A DNA stretch of 64,000 nt from Sulfitobacter delicatus (lineage in GTDB: Bacteria > Pseudomonadota > Alphaproteobacteria > Rhodobacterales > Rhodobacteraceae). The translations under genes and the position numbers were made by a program. Shown here piece by piece: positions 44,622 to 53,783 of the stretch (positions are counted from its first letter, which is position 1; every line of letters begins with the position of its first letter). Below the pieces are notes generated by a model, which was not told the DNA's origin, searched no databases, and saw nothing but the letters and a program-made list of their open reading frames with translations. Where the stretch lies: NCBI RefSeq assembly GCF_900102535.1, contig NZ_FNBP01000004.1:310001-374000 (forward strand), in the 5' to 3' direction.

Positions 44622-45794
44622 CTATTTGTCCTTTTTGATCTCACGAACGCTCATCGGCCTTGCGTTTGCATAAGTGCCGATCTCTGCTGACCAGATTTCG
44701 TGGATCAAATCAATTTCCTCTTGTGTGATCAAGACTTGTCCGGTCTCCTTCTCAAGGTCGCGCAGACGCTCAAGAACTTCAGACCGGGTCTGAAGGGTGA
44801 AGGGACCAGGCACAAAGGTTCCGCCATCGGTGATTGTGATGCGACCGTCGCGCCGCCGTGCCTGCCTGCGTTCCTTGTCGTTTCGAATAGAAACAAGCCA
44901 ATCACGAAAATCCAGCAATGGACCGAACTCGGTGTAGCCATACTCGACGAAGCCCTCAAGGCTGCGGTCCTTTTCGACAACTGTGCATGTCCAGCAGCCA
45001 AAGCGCGAGGACGTGCTTCCGCAGGACGGCGCATCATCCTTTGAGGTGACAACAGGGCACTCGCCGCCACTTGCTTCGCGGTACAGGCGGATCAGCTTCA
45101 GGTGTGAACCACCCCATGGCGGCTCATTCAGAGCAAGGAATTCCCAGACATCATCCGTATCAAGCTCAACAATGGGCCGAAATACCATGCAGCCTTGCAG
45201 ATCATTATGCTTATTCAGCCGCTCGCCATTATCGTAGCGGCCAACAGAGGCCGCGCGCGTAGCACTCTCTGAGCGCCGAACACCAAGAAGCAGAATAACT
45301 TGTCCTGCGGTATCGGCCAAACTCTTGATATAACGGCTAGTTGGCAAGATTTTCATCCGGTCGGTACACCACCGGAATGATCTATTTGGCGACGGATACC
45401 CACGGCCTATCAGATTTACCCAAAAAGACTGCTCCGGCGAAGGCCGTGTAATCTTCGTTATAACCGGCAATCCAAATGCCTCGGCGGCGTTTTGGATTTC
45501 ATTTGTACTATCGATAATATGCTGAACGACCAATGGGCTTTCGACAAGTGTGTCATTCGCAACAATATGTACTGGCCGCCTTCTTTCGCTGGGTGGCAAT
45601 CTCATCAGCATTTCAAATGCAAGATGAGTCACGAGCGTGCTGTCTTTTCCGCCAGAATATCCGATAATCCATGGATACGTGTGATCCTGACGGTATTCAT
45701 CGAGCAAGTCAGCCTGAATCTTTTCAAAGGCCGAGATGCTGTCCGCGTCCACCAATACCGCGTCTGCGCTGTCTAGCCCCATCGTTTGCCCCAT
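44622..45794 (-). CDS. dndC: DNA sulfur modification protein DndC (PAPS reductase-like)
   Basis: 390 residues from the ATG at 45794 (MGQTMGLDSADAVLV); the open frame continues to 46079 but that part has unnatural sequence. The PP-loop YSGGKDST sits at ~46-53 with LVTHLAFEML after it. FRWCTDRMKILPTSRYI and LLLGVRRSES are the PAPS-reductase core. The cysteines of C-PVVTSKDDAPSC and RFGCWTC are positioned to hold the iron-sulfur cluster known in DndC. It is the first gene of the operon. Sulfur would have to come from an IscS-type desulfurase elsewhere, because no dndA lies in the window. Confidence 0.92.
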   Translation of the reverse strand: MGQTMGLDSADAVLVDADSISAFEKIQADLLDEYRQDHTYPWIIGYSGGKDSTLVTHLAFEMLMRLPPSERRRPVHIVANDTLVESPLVVQHIIDSTNEIQNAAEAFGLPVITKITRPSPEQSFWVNLIGRGYPSPNRSFRWCTDRMKILPTSRYIKSLADTAGQVILLLGVRRSESATRAASVGRYDNGERLNKHNDLQGCMVFRPIVELDTDDVWEFLALNEPPWGGSHLKLIRLYREASGGECPVVTSKDDAPSCGSTSSRFGCWTCTVVEKDRSLEGFVEYGYTEFGPLLDFRDWLVSIRNDKERRQARRRDGRITITDGGTFVPGPFTLQTRSEVLERLRDLEKETGQVLITQEEIDLIHEIWSAEIGTYANARPMSVREIKKDK

Positions 45795-46327
45795 GATTCT
45801 GATTTTCCTGCTGTATCTTGTGTAGCAGCCGAGCCTGCCTACTGTAAATTGCGGATCGTCCCCTTGATGCGCGGCGTGAGCGGCTCTTGCCATATGCCCA
45901 TGCCTTGCGGATCGGCAGTGGCTTCTGCCAAGCAAGCTCATAAGGAACCACTCCCCGGACTTAGCCGGTCTCAAGCTTGGTTTGCAGGAGTTTGCGCGCA
46001 CAATCGATTCCATACGGTCTGCATTGGCTTGATGCGGCCTTGCGGCGTCGCTGGAAAAACGCTCTCCTACAGCTTTCATTGAATATCGGCTGTCAAGTTA
46101 GTGGAATGATCGGCTAGCACATATGCCGAACTTCTGCTTTCCCCCGTCGCGCCGGGTGCTGCATCGCGGCGACCCATTTCGGCAGAGCCATTGCTATCGC
46201 ACCCCAATTTTTGATCCGGGTCGCATCTGAGCCGGACCCGACTGCAATCCAACTCAGGTTCTAGTGGAAAAATATATCAATACGGTCTGAGACTTACAAG
46301 CTGAACACCAAATCCGTACAGTCATGA
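45795..46327. promoter_or_regulatory. Upstream region of the Dnd-like operon
   Basis: 533 bases without a supported gene, between dndC (minus) and repeat copy B. It must contain the operon promoter; I cannot pick boxes confidently. Short frames on both strands look non-coding. Confidence 0.45.
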
Positions 46328-46488
46328 GGTCCGGAGAATATCAGCCCTGAGAGACCGCTTCCGGACCTCTGGGCGCTGCGCACAGTGCTCAGCCCTTTCC
46401 GCATAACCCTCGAATACAACGAGAAAATCCGGCCGCAGCCGGATCGGGAGAACGCTTTCGCGAGGGTAAGTGGCGGAGGGGATGGGAT
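46328..46488 (+). repeat. Direct repeat copy B, tRNA-Ser 3'-end containing (possible att remnant)
   Basis: Diverged copy of 5800-5959 in the same orientation. The identical 29 bp block lies at 46438-46466. On the minus strand the segment ends as GAATCCCATCCCCTCCGCCA, an even closer match to the T-arm, acceptor stem and CCA of a serine tRNA. It lies between the Dnd-like operon and the trb operon, so it may mark one edge of an integrated island. No full tRNA gene is present. Confidence 0.68.
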
Positions 46489-46708
46489 TCGGACGATTAG
46501 GACGCTCAACAGCAAACGGCGGCCAATGGACGGCCGTTGAGCACCACAGCAAGCAAATTCATCAACGCCTCTCAATTCGCTACTGGCATTTCAACATCGC
46601 AGTCGACCTGTCTTGGTGCTCCACGCCCCTACTACGCCTTCACAGCTGTTGCCCGTAGGCCAATAGCGGTCTTCTTGATCGGTCTCGTGATCCATCGCGA
46701 GGCCAATC

Positions 46709-47692
46709 ATGAGCGTTACCCCTTTCAAAACCGAGACGTCGTCCCGCGGCGCACGCATGTTGCGCACGGCCCTTGGGCCTGGCATCGCCGCCTGGCTCGA
46801 GGATGCTGGCGTCGTCGAGGTGATGCTGAACCCTGACGGGCGGCTCTGGGTTGACCGGCTGGCCGATGGGCTGAGCGATACAGGCGCGGTGCTGTCTCCC
46901 GCCGATGGCGAGCGCATCATCCGGCTTGTCGCCCATCATGTCGGGGCGGAGGTCCATCCCGCGGCCCCGCGTGTATCGGCTGAATTGCCGGACACGGGCG
47001 AGCGCTTCGAAGGTTTGCTGCCCCCAGTGGTTTCTGCACCCACATTTGCCATTCGCAAGCCCGCCGTCGCGGTATTCACGCTTGAGGATTATGTTTCCGG
47101 CGGGATTCTCACGGCCGATGCCGCTCGTCACCTGCGCGACGCGGTCACCAGCCGGGCCAATATTCTTGTCGCGGGCGGGACCTCCACCGGCAAGACGACC
47201 CTGACCAATGCGCTGTTGGCGGAGATCGCCAAGACCTCGGACCGCGTGGTCTTGATCGAGGACACGCGTGAGCTGCAATGCCTAACCCCCAACCTCGTGG
47301 CCCTGCGCACCAAGGACGGGGTCGCGACCTTGTCCGATCTGGTCCGCGCTTCGCTCCGCCTGCGCCCCGATCGCATCCCCATTGGCGAGGTGCGCGGACC
47401 GGAAGCGCTCGACCTCCTGAAAGCCTGGGGCACCGGCCATCCGGGCGGGATCGGCACGATCCACGCCGGGTCCGCCATTGGCGCACTGCGACGGCTCGAA
47501 CAGCTGATCCAAGAGGCGGTGGTGACAGTTCCGCGCGCGCTGATCGCAGAAACCATCGACCTGATCGCCGTTCTGTCCGGACGGGGCGCCGAACGTCGCC
47601 TGTCCGAATTGGCGCGTGTCACCGGCCTGACCGCCTCGGGCGATTACGCCCTCACCCCCCTTTTCCCATCAATACAAGGAAGCCATCCATGA
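46709..47692 (+). CDS. trbB: Conjugal transfer ATPase TrbB
   Basis: VirB11-type secretion ATPase of the mating-pair apparatus, 327 residues. Walker [15 protein letters not shown] is at ~155-168. The Asp box [12 protein letters not shown] follows, then the [20 protein letters not shown] motif and the His box [20 protein letters not shown] stands just before the ATG. It is the first gene of an uninterrupted plus-strand operon and overlaps trbC by an ATGA. Genes that normally precede it, such as traG, are missing between it and the repeat at 46328-46488. Confidence 0.95.
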   Translation: MSVTPFKTETSSRGARMLRTALGPGIAAWLEDAGVVEVMLNPDGRLWVDRLADGLSDTGAVLSPADGERIIRLVAHHVGAEVHPAAPRVSAELPDTGERFEGLLPPVVSAPTFAIRKPAVAVFTLEDYVSGGILTADAARHLRDAVTSRANILVAGGTSTGKTTLTNALLAEIAKTSDRVVLIEDTRELQCLTPNLVALRTKDGVATLSDLVRASLRLRPDRIPIGEVRGPEALDLLKAWGTGHPGGIGTIHAGSAIGALRRLEQLIQEAVVTVPRALIAETIDLIAVLSGRGAERRLSELARVTGLTASGDYALTPLFPSIQGSHP

Positions 47693-48015
47693 CCCTTCTG
47701 CCATCATTTCGCACAGCCCTTGGCGCAACCGCGCTCGGCCTGATCGCTTTTGCCCTGCCCGAACCGGCGCTCGCCGCCGGGTCCGGCATGCCGTGGGAAG
47801 CCCCCTTGCAATCCGTCCTCGAGTCGATCGAAGGCCCGGTCGCCAAGATCGTCGCGGTGATCATCATCATCGTCACAGGGCTGACGCTGGCCTTTGGCGA
47901 CAGTTCGGGCGGGTTCCGGCGGTTGGTGCAGATCGTTTTCGGCCTATCCATCGCCTTTGCGGCCTCGAGTTTCTTTCTGTCCTTCTTCTCCTTTGGCGGC
48001 GGGGCGCTGATCTGA
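47689..48015 (+). CDS. trbC: Conjugal transfer pilin TrbC
   Basis: 108 residues, VirB2-like prepilin. The signal peptide [20 protein letters not shown] ends at PALAA. The mature part has two membrane helices (IVAVIIIIVTGLTLAF and LVQIVFGLSIAFAASSFFLS), as in cyclic pilins of this family. The start overlaps trbB and the stop shares one base with the trbD start (TGATG). Confidence 0.93.
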   Translation: MTLLPSFRTALGATALGLIAFALPEPALAAGSGMPWEAPLQSVLESIEGPVAKIVAVIIIIVTGLTLAFGDSSGGFRRLVQIVFGLSIAFAASSFFLSFFSFGGGALI

Positions 48016-48284
48016 TGGAGAACCCCACCGACATTCCCGGCTATTTCGCGCCGGTGCACCGCGCCCTGATCGATCCGATCCTGCTGGCCGGTGCTCCCCG
48101 CACCATCGCCATTGCCAATGGCACCCTGGCGGCCGCCATCGGGCTAGGCTTACGGCTCTGGCTCGTAGGCCTCGCATTTTGGCTGGTCGGCCACCTCCTC
48201 GCAGTATGGACCGCGAAGCGGGACGCACAGATCGCCGAAGTGGCGCGGCGACATCTCCGTTACCCGTCCTGGTTCGGGGTCTGA
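48015..48284 (+). CDS. trbD: Conjugal transfer protein TrbD
   Basis: 89 residues, VirB3-like inner-membrane protein. The N-terminus PGYFAPVHRALIDPILLAGA is typical, followed by two hydrophobic segments (GTLAAAIGLGLRLWLVGLAF) and a basic tail. It sits between trbC and trbE with start-stop overlap and a 4-base gap respectively. Confidence 0.92.
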   Translation: MENPTDIPGYFAPVHRALIDPILLAGAPRTIAIANGTLAAAIGLGLRLWLVGLAFWLVGHLLAVWTAKRDAQIAEVARRHLRYPSWFGV

Positions 48285-48288
48285 GCCG

Positions 48289-50769
48289 ATGATGCGTCTG
48301 GCCGAATACCGCTCAAAATCCGCCCTACTGGCCGATTTTTTGCCCTGGGCTGCATTGATCGCGCCCGGCGTCATCCTGAACAAGGACGGCAGCCTGCAAC
48401 GCACGGCGCGGTTTCGGGGGCCTGATCTGGATTCCGCCACGCCCGCCGAACTGGTCGCCACATCGGCCCGGCTGAACAGCGCGCTACGTCGGCTCGGTTC
48501 CGGCTGGGCCGTATTTATTGAGGCGCAGCGGATCCCGGCGCAGGACTATCCTGCCTCCGAGTTTCCCGATCCGGTCTCGGCCCTTGTCGATGCCGAACGC
48601 CGCGCGCAATTCGAAGAAGCAGGAGCGCATTTCGAGAGCGCGTATTTTTTGACGCTGGTCTGGATGCCGCCCGCTGACGACGCGAGCCGCGCCGAAGGCT
48701 GGCTGCTCGAAAACGCCCCGGATCGCAGCACGAAGCCCCAGGACTTGGTCTCCGGCTTTGTCAGCCGGGCCGACCGACTGACCGATCTGCTCGACGGGTT
48801 CATGCCGGAAATCGCCTGGCTTTCCGATACCGAGACCCTGACCTATCTGCATTCGACCGTGTCAACCCGGCGCCAACGCCTCCGCGTGCCAGAGGTGCCA
48901 ATGCATCTGGACGCGGTGCTGGCCGATGATCCGTTGGTGGGTGGACTGACACCTCGGCTCGGGGCCGCGCATCTCAAGACCCTGAGCATCATCGGCCTGC
49001 CAAGCGCCACCTGGCCCGGACTGCTCGACGAGTTGAACGCGCAAGGCTTCGAGTATCGCTGGTGTACCCGCGCGATCTGCCTCGACAAGACGGAAGCTGC
49101 CCGGGTGTTCACCCGCATTCGCCGACAGTGGTTCGCCAAGCGCAAATCGGTGGCTGCGATCCTCAAGGAGGTGATGACCAACGAAGCCTCGACCTTGCTC
49201 GACAGCGACGCGGCCAACAAGGCGGCGGATGCCGACGAGGCGCTGCAGGAACTCGGCGCCGATGTGGCGGGCGCGGCTTACGTCACCGCCACGATTACCG
49301 TTTGGGACGAGGACGCAGCAGCCGCTGAGGCCAAGCTGAAGGCCGCCGAGAAGATCGTGCAGGGGCGGGATTTCACCTGCATCCCGGAAACCCTGAACGC
49401 GCTCGAGGCCTGGCACGGGTCCCTGCCCGGCCATCTCTATGCCAATGTCCGTCAGCCACCCATCTCGACGCTGAACCTCGCCCATATGATCCCGATCTCG
49501 GCCGTCTGGGCCGGGCCGGACCGGAACGACCATCTGGACGGCCCGCCACTGTTCCACGCCGAAACCGACGGCACGACCCCGTTCCGCTTCTCCACCCATG
49601 TGGGCGATGTCGGCCATACCTTGATCGTCGGCCCAACCGGGGCGGGCAAGTCGGTGCTGCTCGCGTTGATGGCGCTGCAGTTCCGCCGCTACCCGGGTGC
49701 GCAGGTCTTCGCCTTCGATTTCGGCGGTTCGATCCGCTGCGCCACGCTCGCCATGGGTGGCGATTGGGAAAACCTGGGCGATGCGCTGGCCGACGAGGCA
49801 CCGGCGATTCAACTGCAGCCACTGGCGCGGATCGAAGACGCGTCCGAACGCGCCTGGGCGCAGGACTGGCTCGCCGGCATCCTGGGACGGGAAGGCGCGA
49901 CGATCGACCCAAGCGCGCGGGACCATCTCTGGTCGGCGCTGACCTCGCTCGCTTCGGCCCCGATGGAGGAACGCACGCTGACCGGCCTCTCGGTCCTGCT
50001 GCAATCAACCGAATTGAAGCGCGCGCTGAAGCCCTTCTGCCTCGGCGGGCCTTTCGGTCGGCTTCTCGATGCTGAGGCCGAGGACCTGGGCAGCGCCGAG
50101 GTGCTGGCGTTTGAGACCGAAGGGTTGATCGGATCAGCGGCCGCCCCCGCTGTGCTCGCCTATCTCTTCCACCGGATCGAGGCCCGGCTCGACGGGCGGC
50201 CCACCATGATCCTGATCGACGAGGGCTGGCTTGCGCTCGATGACGCCAATTTCGGCGGGCAGCTGCGCGAATGGCTGAAGACGCTGAGAAAGAAGAACGC
50301 TTCGGTGATCTTCGCCACCCAATCGCTGGCCGATATCGACGGGTCCCTCATTGCGCCTGCCATCGTCGAGAGCTGCCCCACGCGGATCTTCCTTCCCAAC
50401 GAGCGCGCCTTCGAACCCCAGATCGCCCGGATCTACCAGAACTTCGGGCTGAACGACCGCCAGATCGACATTGTCGCCCGCGCGGTGCCTAAGCGGGACT
50501 ACTACTGCCAGTCGCGCCGCGGCAACCGGCTCTTCTCGCTCGGCCTCGGCGAGGTGGCGCTGGCCTTCACCGCCGCCTCCTCCAAGGGCGATCAGGCCGC
50601 AATCAGCGAGTTGCTCGCCACCCATGGCCGGGATGGTTTTGCCGCCGGCTGGCTGCGCCATCGCCGTCTTGATTGGGCCATCGACCTGCTCGGGCCCGAC
50701 ATCGCACCAGCCGATCCGGCACCCCCTCACCCTGACCAAAAGGAGACAGAACATGACCCACAATCCTGA
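48289..50769 (+). CDS. trbE: Conjugal transfer ATPase TrbE
   Basis: 826 residues, VirB4-type ATPase that powers pilus assembly and transfer. The N-terminal CagE/TrbE domain starts MMRLAEYRSKSALLADFLPW. The C-terminal ATPase has Walker A GPTGAGKSVLL (from ~448), AFDFGGSIR, Walker B MILIDEGWLALDD (about residue 641) and SVIFATQSLADI. The last codons overlap the start of trbJ by 17 bases. Confidence 0.95.
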   Translation: MMRLAEYRSKSALLADFLPWAALIAPGVILNKDGSLQRTARFRGPDLDSATPAELVATSARLNSALRRLGSGWAVFIEAQRIPAQDYPASEFPDPVSALVDAERRAQFEEAGAHFESAYFLTLVWMPPADDASRAEGWLLENAPDRSTKPQDLVSGFVSRADRLTDLLDGFMPEIAWLSDTETLTYLHSTVSTRRQRLRVPEVPMHLDAVLADDPLVGGLTPRLGAAHLKTLSIIGLPSATWPGLLDELNAQGFEYRWCTRAICLDKTEAARVFTRIRRQWFAKRKSVAAILKEVMTNEASTLLDSDAANKAADADEALQELGADVAGAAYVTATITVWDEDAAAAEAKLKAAEKIVQGRDFTCIPETLNALEAWHGSLPGHLYANVRQPPISTLNLAHMIPISAVWAGPDRNDHLDGPPLFHAETDGTTPFRFSTHVGDVGHTLIVGPTGAGKSVLLALMALQFRRYPGAQVFAFDFGGSIRCATLAMGGDWENLGDALADEAPAIQLQPLARIEDASERAWAQDWLAGILGREGATIDPSARDHLWSALTSLASAPMEERTLTGLSVLLQSTELKRALKPFCLGGPFGRLLDAEAEDLGSAEVLAFETEGLIGSAAAPAVLAYLFHRIEARLDGRPTMILIDEGWLALDDANFGGQLREWLKTLRKKNASVIFATQSLADIDGSLIAPAIVESCPTRIFLPNERAFEPQIARIYQNFGLNDRQIDIVARAVPKRDYYCQSRRGNRLFSLGLGEVALAFTAASSKGDQAAISELLATHGRDGFAAGWLRHRRLDWAIDLLGPDIAPADPAPPHPDQKETEHDPQS

Positions 50770-51535
50770 GCGCCCTGCCCGGCCCCGCAAACTCGCCGCC
50801 GCATTGATAGCGAGCGCCCTCGTCCTGACACCGGTCCTGACGACACCGGCCCAGGCCTTCTTCTTCGGGGCCGGTGGCCGGATCGTCTACGACCCGCGGA
50901 ACCACGCCGAAAACATCCTCTCGGCCGCCCGCGCGCTGGAGCAGATCAACAACCAGATCGCGCAGATCCAGAACCAGGCGCAGATGCTGATGAACGACGC
51001 GCTGAACCTTGCGAACCTGCCGCATTCCTCGCTGGCGCAACTGCAGGACGCCATCGGCGAAACCCAGCGACTCCTGGCCGATGCCCAGAGCCTCGCCTTC
51101 GACGTCGCCACCATCGAACAGGCCTTTGCGCAGGATTACGGCGCTGCAGCAGCCCAGGGTGATTTCGATGCGATGATCGCCGGCGCGCGCGAACGGTGGG
51201 AGACCTCGGTCGCGGGCCTCGAGGACAGCTTGCGCGTGCAGGCGGGGGTCGTCGGCAATATCGACGGTGCGCGCAGCCAGATGGACGCGCTCATCCGCGA
51301 AAGCCAAGGAGCCGTTGGGGCCCTGCAGGTCGCACAGGCTGGCAACCAGCTGCTCGCATTGCAATCGACACAGATCGCCGATCTGACCGCCGCCCTTGCG
51401 GCGCAGAACCGCGCCGAAGCGCTGGAAGCCGCCCGGATCGCCTCGGCCGAGGCGCAGGGCCGCGAGAATCTTGCCCGGTTCCTCGATTACGGCGGCGGCT
51501 ACTCCCCCGGCACAGTACGGCTGTTCGGGGAGTAA
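50753..51535 (+). CDS. trbJ: Conjugal transfer protein TrbJ
   Basis: 260 residues, VirB5-like minor pilus component in the periplasm. AAGGAGACAGAAC before the ATG is a strong ribosome site. The signal peptide ends at TPAQAFFFGAGG, and the mature start GGRIVYDPRNHAENILSAAR is the family hallmark. A helical body follows (ALEQINNQIAQIQNQAQMLM), which fits the coiled helices of VirB5. Confidence 0.93.
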   Translation: MTHNPERPARPRKLAAALIASALVLTPVLTTPAQAFFFGAGGRIVYDPRNHAENILSAARALEQINNQIAQIQNQAQMLMNDALNLANLPHSSLAQLQDAIGETQRLLADAQSLAFDVATIEQAFAQDYGAAAAQGDFDAMIAGARERWETSVAGLEDSLRVQAGVVGNIDGARSQMDALIRESQGAVGALQVAQAGNQLLALQSTQIADLTAALAAQNRAEALEAARIASAEAQGRENLARFLDYGGGYSPGTVRLFGE

Positions 51536-51539
51536 GCGC

Positions 51540-51809
51540 ATGGCCCTCGACACCCCGCGAACTCTGCGCCTGATCGCCTTCGGTATCGGCGGCCTTGCCG
51601 CCCTCGCCGCCGCTGTGGAACTCACCCAGACGATCCTGCCCACCGACACCGGGCATGTGGTCAGGGATGACGCCTTGCGCGGCACCCTCGCGCGTTGCCG
51701 TGACCTGACGCCCGAAGACTACGCCACCGACACAGAATGCCGCGCCGCCTGGGAGGCGGCCCGGCAGCGCTTCTTCGATCTGGCTCCAGAGCCGGCCGGG
51801 ACGGAGTGA
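51540..51809 (+). CDS. trbK-alt: Entry-exclusion-type lipoprotein-like protein TrbK-alt
   Basis: 89 residues: one N-terminal membrane segment (LRLIAFGIGGLAALAAAVEL) and a short periplasmic part containing two cysteines (LARCRDLTPEDY and TECRAAWEAARQRFF). This position between trbJ and trbL belongs to TrbK or its alternative form, thought to prevent redundant mating. Name by position and pattern. Confidence 0.8.
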   Translation: MALDTPRTLRLIAFGIGGLAALAAAVELTQTILPTDTGHVVRDDALRGTLARCRDLTPEDYATDTECRAAWEAARQRFFDLAPEPAGTE

Positions 51810-51813
51810 GGCG

Positions 51814-53100
51814 ATGGGCGGCGTCAGTGTCATCGACCGGTTTCTCGAGGTCTTCGCCTCCTACATCGATTCCGGCTTCGGCCTTCTCGGCGGCGACGTC
51901 GCCTTTCTCGCCACCACGCTGATCGTCATCGACATCACGCTGGCTGCCCTCTTCTGGGCCTGGGGTACGGATGACGACATCATTGCCCGGCTGGTGAAGA
52001 AGACTCTCTTTGTCGGGATCTTCGCCTATATCATCGGCAACTGGAACACACTGGCCCGGATCGTTTTCGACAGTTTCGCGGGCCTTGGCCTGGTCGCCAC
52101 CGGCGGCACCATTTCCGCCAGCGAATTGCTGCAGCCCGGGCGCATCGCGCAGGTGGGGCTCGAGGCCGGTCAGCCGATTCTCGCCTCCATCGCCGACCTC
52201 TCCGGGTTCGTCGCCGTCTTCGAGAACTTCATTCAGATCGGGATCCTGTTTTTCGCCTGGCTCGTTGTCCTGCTCTCGTTCTTCATCCTCGCGATCCAGC
52301 TTTTCGTCACCCTGATCGAATTCAAGCTGGCCACGCTGGCAGGCTTCATCCTCGTGCCCTTCGGCCTGTTCAACAAGACCGCCTTCATGGCCGAACGCGT
52401 GCTGGGCCTCGTCATTTCCTCCGGCGTCAAGGTGCTGGTGCTGGCCGTGATCGTCGGCATCGGCTCCACCATCTTCAGCGAATTCACCGCCGGGTTCGCG
52501 GGTGAACCCACGATCAACGACGCCATGTCGGTGGTCCTCGGCGCACTGGCGCTCCTCGCTCTTGGCATCTTCGGACCGGGCATCGCCAATGGCATCGTCT
52601 CGGGCGGTCCGCAGCTCGGTGCAGGCGCCGCAGTCGGCACCGGTATCGCCGTGGGCGGGGCTGCCGTCGCTGGTGTGGCCGGGACCCGGATGGCCCTGGG
52701 CACTGGCGGTGCCGCCCTGCGCGGTGCCAGCGCTGTCGGCAGCGGAACCGCCACTGCATACCAGCTCGGCGCGGCCTCGCGCAGCACAGGCCTCGGAAAA
52801 ACCGTCGGTGGCGTGGCCGCGGTCGGCAAAACCGGTGCCGTCGCCGCGTTCAGCCCGCTTCGACGCGCAATCTCGGAAGGCGCGCAGTCCGGTGCCCGCG
52901 CAGCCTATGCCGCAACCGGGGGACGGATGGCGGGTGGCGCCCTGCCCGCCCCGGCCAATGACGGCCCGCCCGACTGGGCGCGCCGGATGAAGCGCCAGCA
53001 ATCCCTCCAGCACGGCCTCTCAACCGCCGCCCATGCACTCCGCTCCGGCGATCATGGCGGCGGCGGCACGGTCGTCAGCCTCTCCGAAAGGTCCTCCTGA
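51814..53100 (+). CDS. trbL: Conjugal transfer protein TrbL
   Basis: 428 residues, VirB6-like polytopic inner-membrane protein. It has at least five hydrophobic segments (ATTLIVIDITLAALFWAW, GILFFAWLVVLLSFFILA, VLVLAVIVGIGSTIF, others). A Gly/Ala-rich cytoplasmic tail follows, rich in repeats of VG, GTG and GAA type. The starting motif VIDRFLEVFASYIDSGFGLL matches the family. It overlaps trbF by one base. Confidence 0.94.
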   Translation: MGGVSVIDRFLEVFASYIDSGFGLLGGDVAFLATTLIVIDITLAALFWAWGTDDDIIARLVKKTLFVGIFAYIIGNWNTLARIVFDSFAGLGLVATGGTISASELLQPGRIAQVGLEAGQPILASIADLSGFVAVFENFIQIGILFFAWLVVLLSFFILAIQLFVTLIEFKLATLAGFILVPFGLFNKTAFMAERVLGLVISSGVKVLVLAVIVGIGSTIFSEFTAGFAGEPTINDAMSVVLGALALLALGIFGPGIANGIVSGGPQLGAGAAVGTGIAVGGAAVAGVAGTRMALGTGGAALRGASAVGSGTATAYQLGAASRSTGLGKTVGGVAAVGKTGAVAAFSPLRRAISEGAQSGARAAYAATGGRMAGGALPAPANDGPPDWARRMKRQQSLQHGLSTAAHALRSGDHGGGGTVVSLSERSS

Positions 53101-53783
53101 TGTTCCGACGTCCCAGTGTCCGCTACGGCACCACGCCCGAGCCCGTCACCCCCTACCAGAAGGCCGCCCAGGTCTGGGACGAGCGCATCGGCTCGGCCCG
53201 TGTGCAGGCCCGCAACTGGCGCCTCATGGCGATGGGCTGCCTCGCCCTCTCCGCCGGGCTTAGCGCGGCGCTCGCCTGGCAAACGACGCGCAGCAGCGTC
53301 GTCCCCTACGTGGTCGAGGTCGACAATCTTGGTGCGGCACAGGCCGTCGCCCCGGCGCTCGCCGAGTATCGCCCGACCGATCCGCAGATCGCCTGGCACC
53401 TCGCCCGCTTCGTCGAGCATGTCCGGCAGGTCCCGGCCGATCCGATCGTGCTGCGCCAGAACTGGCTTCGTGCCTACGATTTCGCCACGGATCGCGGCGG
53501 GATTGCGCTGAACGACTATGCCCGGGTGAACGATCCCTTCGCCAGCGTTGGTGACACACAAGTATCCGTCGAGGTCTCCAGCGTCATCCGTGCATCAGAG
53601 TCGAGCTTCCGTGTCGCCTGGATCGAGCGCCGCTACGAGAACGGTCAGCTCGCCGCCACCGAACGCTGGACCGCCATCCTGACCGTCGTGATCCAGCCGC
53701 CGCGCGATGCGGAGCGCCTGCGGGCAAACCCGCTTGGCGTCTATGTCCATGCCATCAACTGGTCGAGGGAGAATGCCCAATGA
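53100..53783 (+). CDS. trbF: Conjugal transfer protein TrbF
   Basis: 227 residues, VirB8-like. Cytoplasmic N-terminus NPYQKAAQ-type (TPYQKAAQVWDERIGSARVQ), one membrane helix (MAMGCLALSAGLSAALAW) and a periplasmic NTF2-like domain (SVVPYVVEVDNLGAAQAV ... WTAILTVVIQPPRD). It links inner and outer membrane parts of the channel. The stop overlaps the trbG start. Confidence 0.95.
   Translation: MFRRPSVRYGTTPEPVTPYQKAAQVWDERIGSARVQARNWRLMAMGCLALSAGLSAALAWQTTRSSVVPYVVEVDNLGAAQAVAPALAEYRPTDPQIAWHLARFVEHVRQVPADPIVLRQNWLRAYDFATDRGGIALNDYARVNDPFASVGDTQVSVEVSSVIRASESSFRVAWIERRYENGQLAATERWTAILTVVIQPPRDAERLRANPLGVYVHAINWSRENAQ

Noticed and set aside
46440-46580. Complete tRNA-Ser gene at repeat copy B
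   Set aside because: Only the last ~20 bases of a tRNA are recognisable; the rest does not fold.
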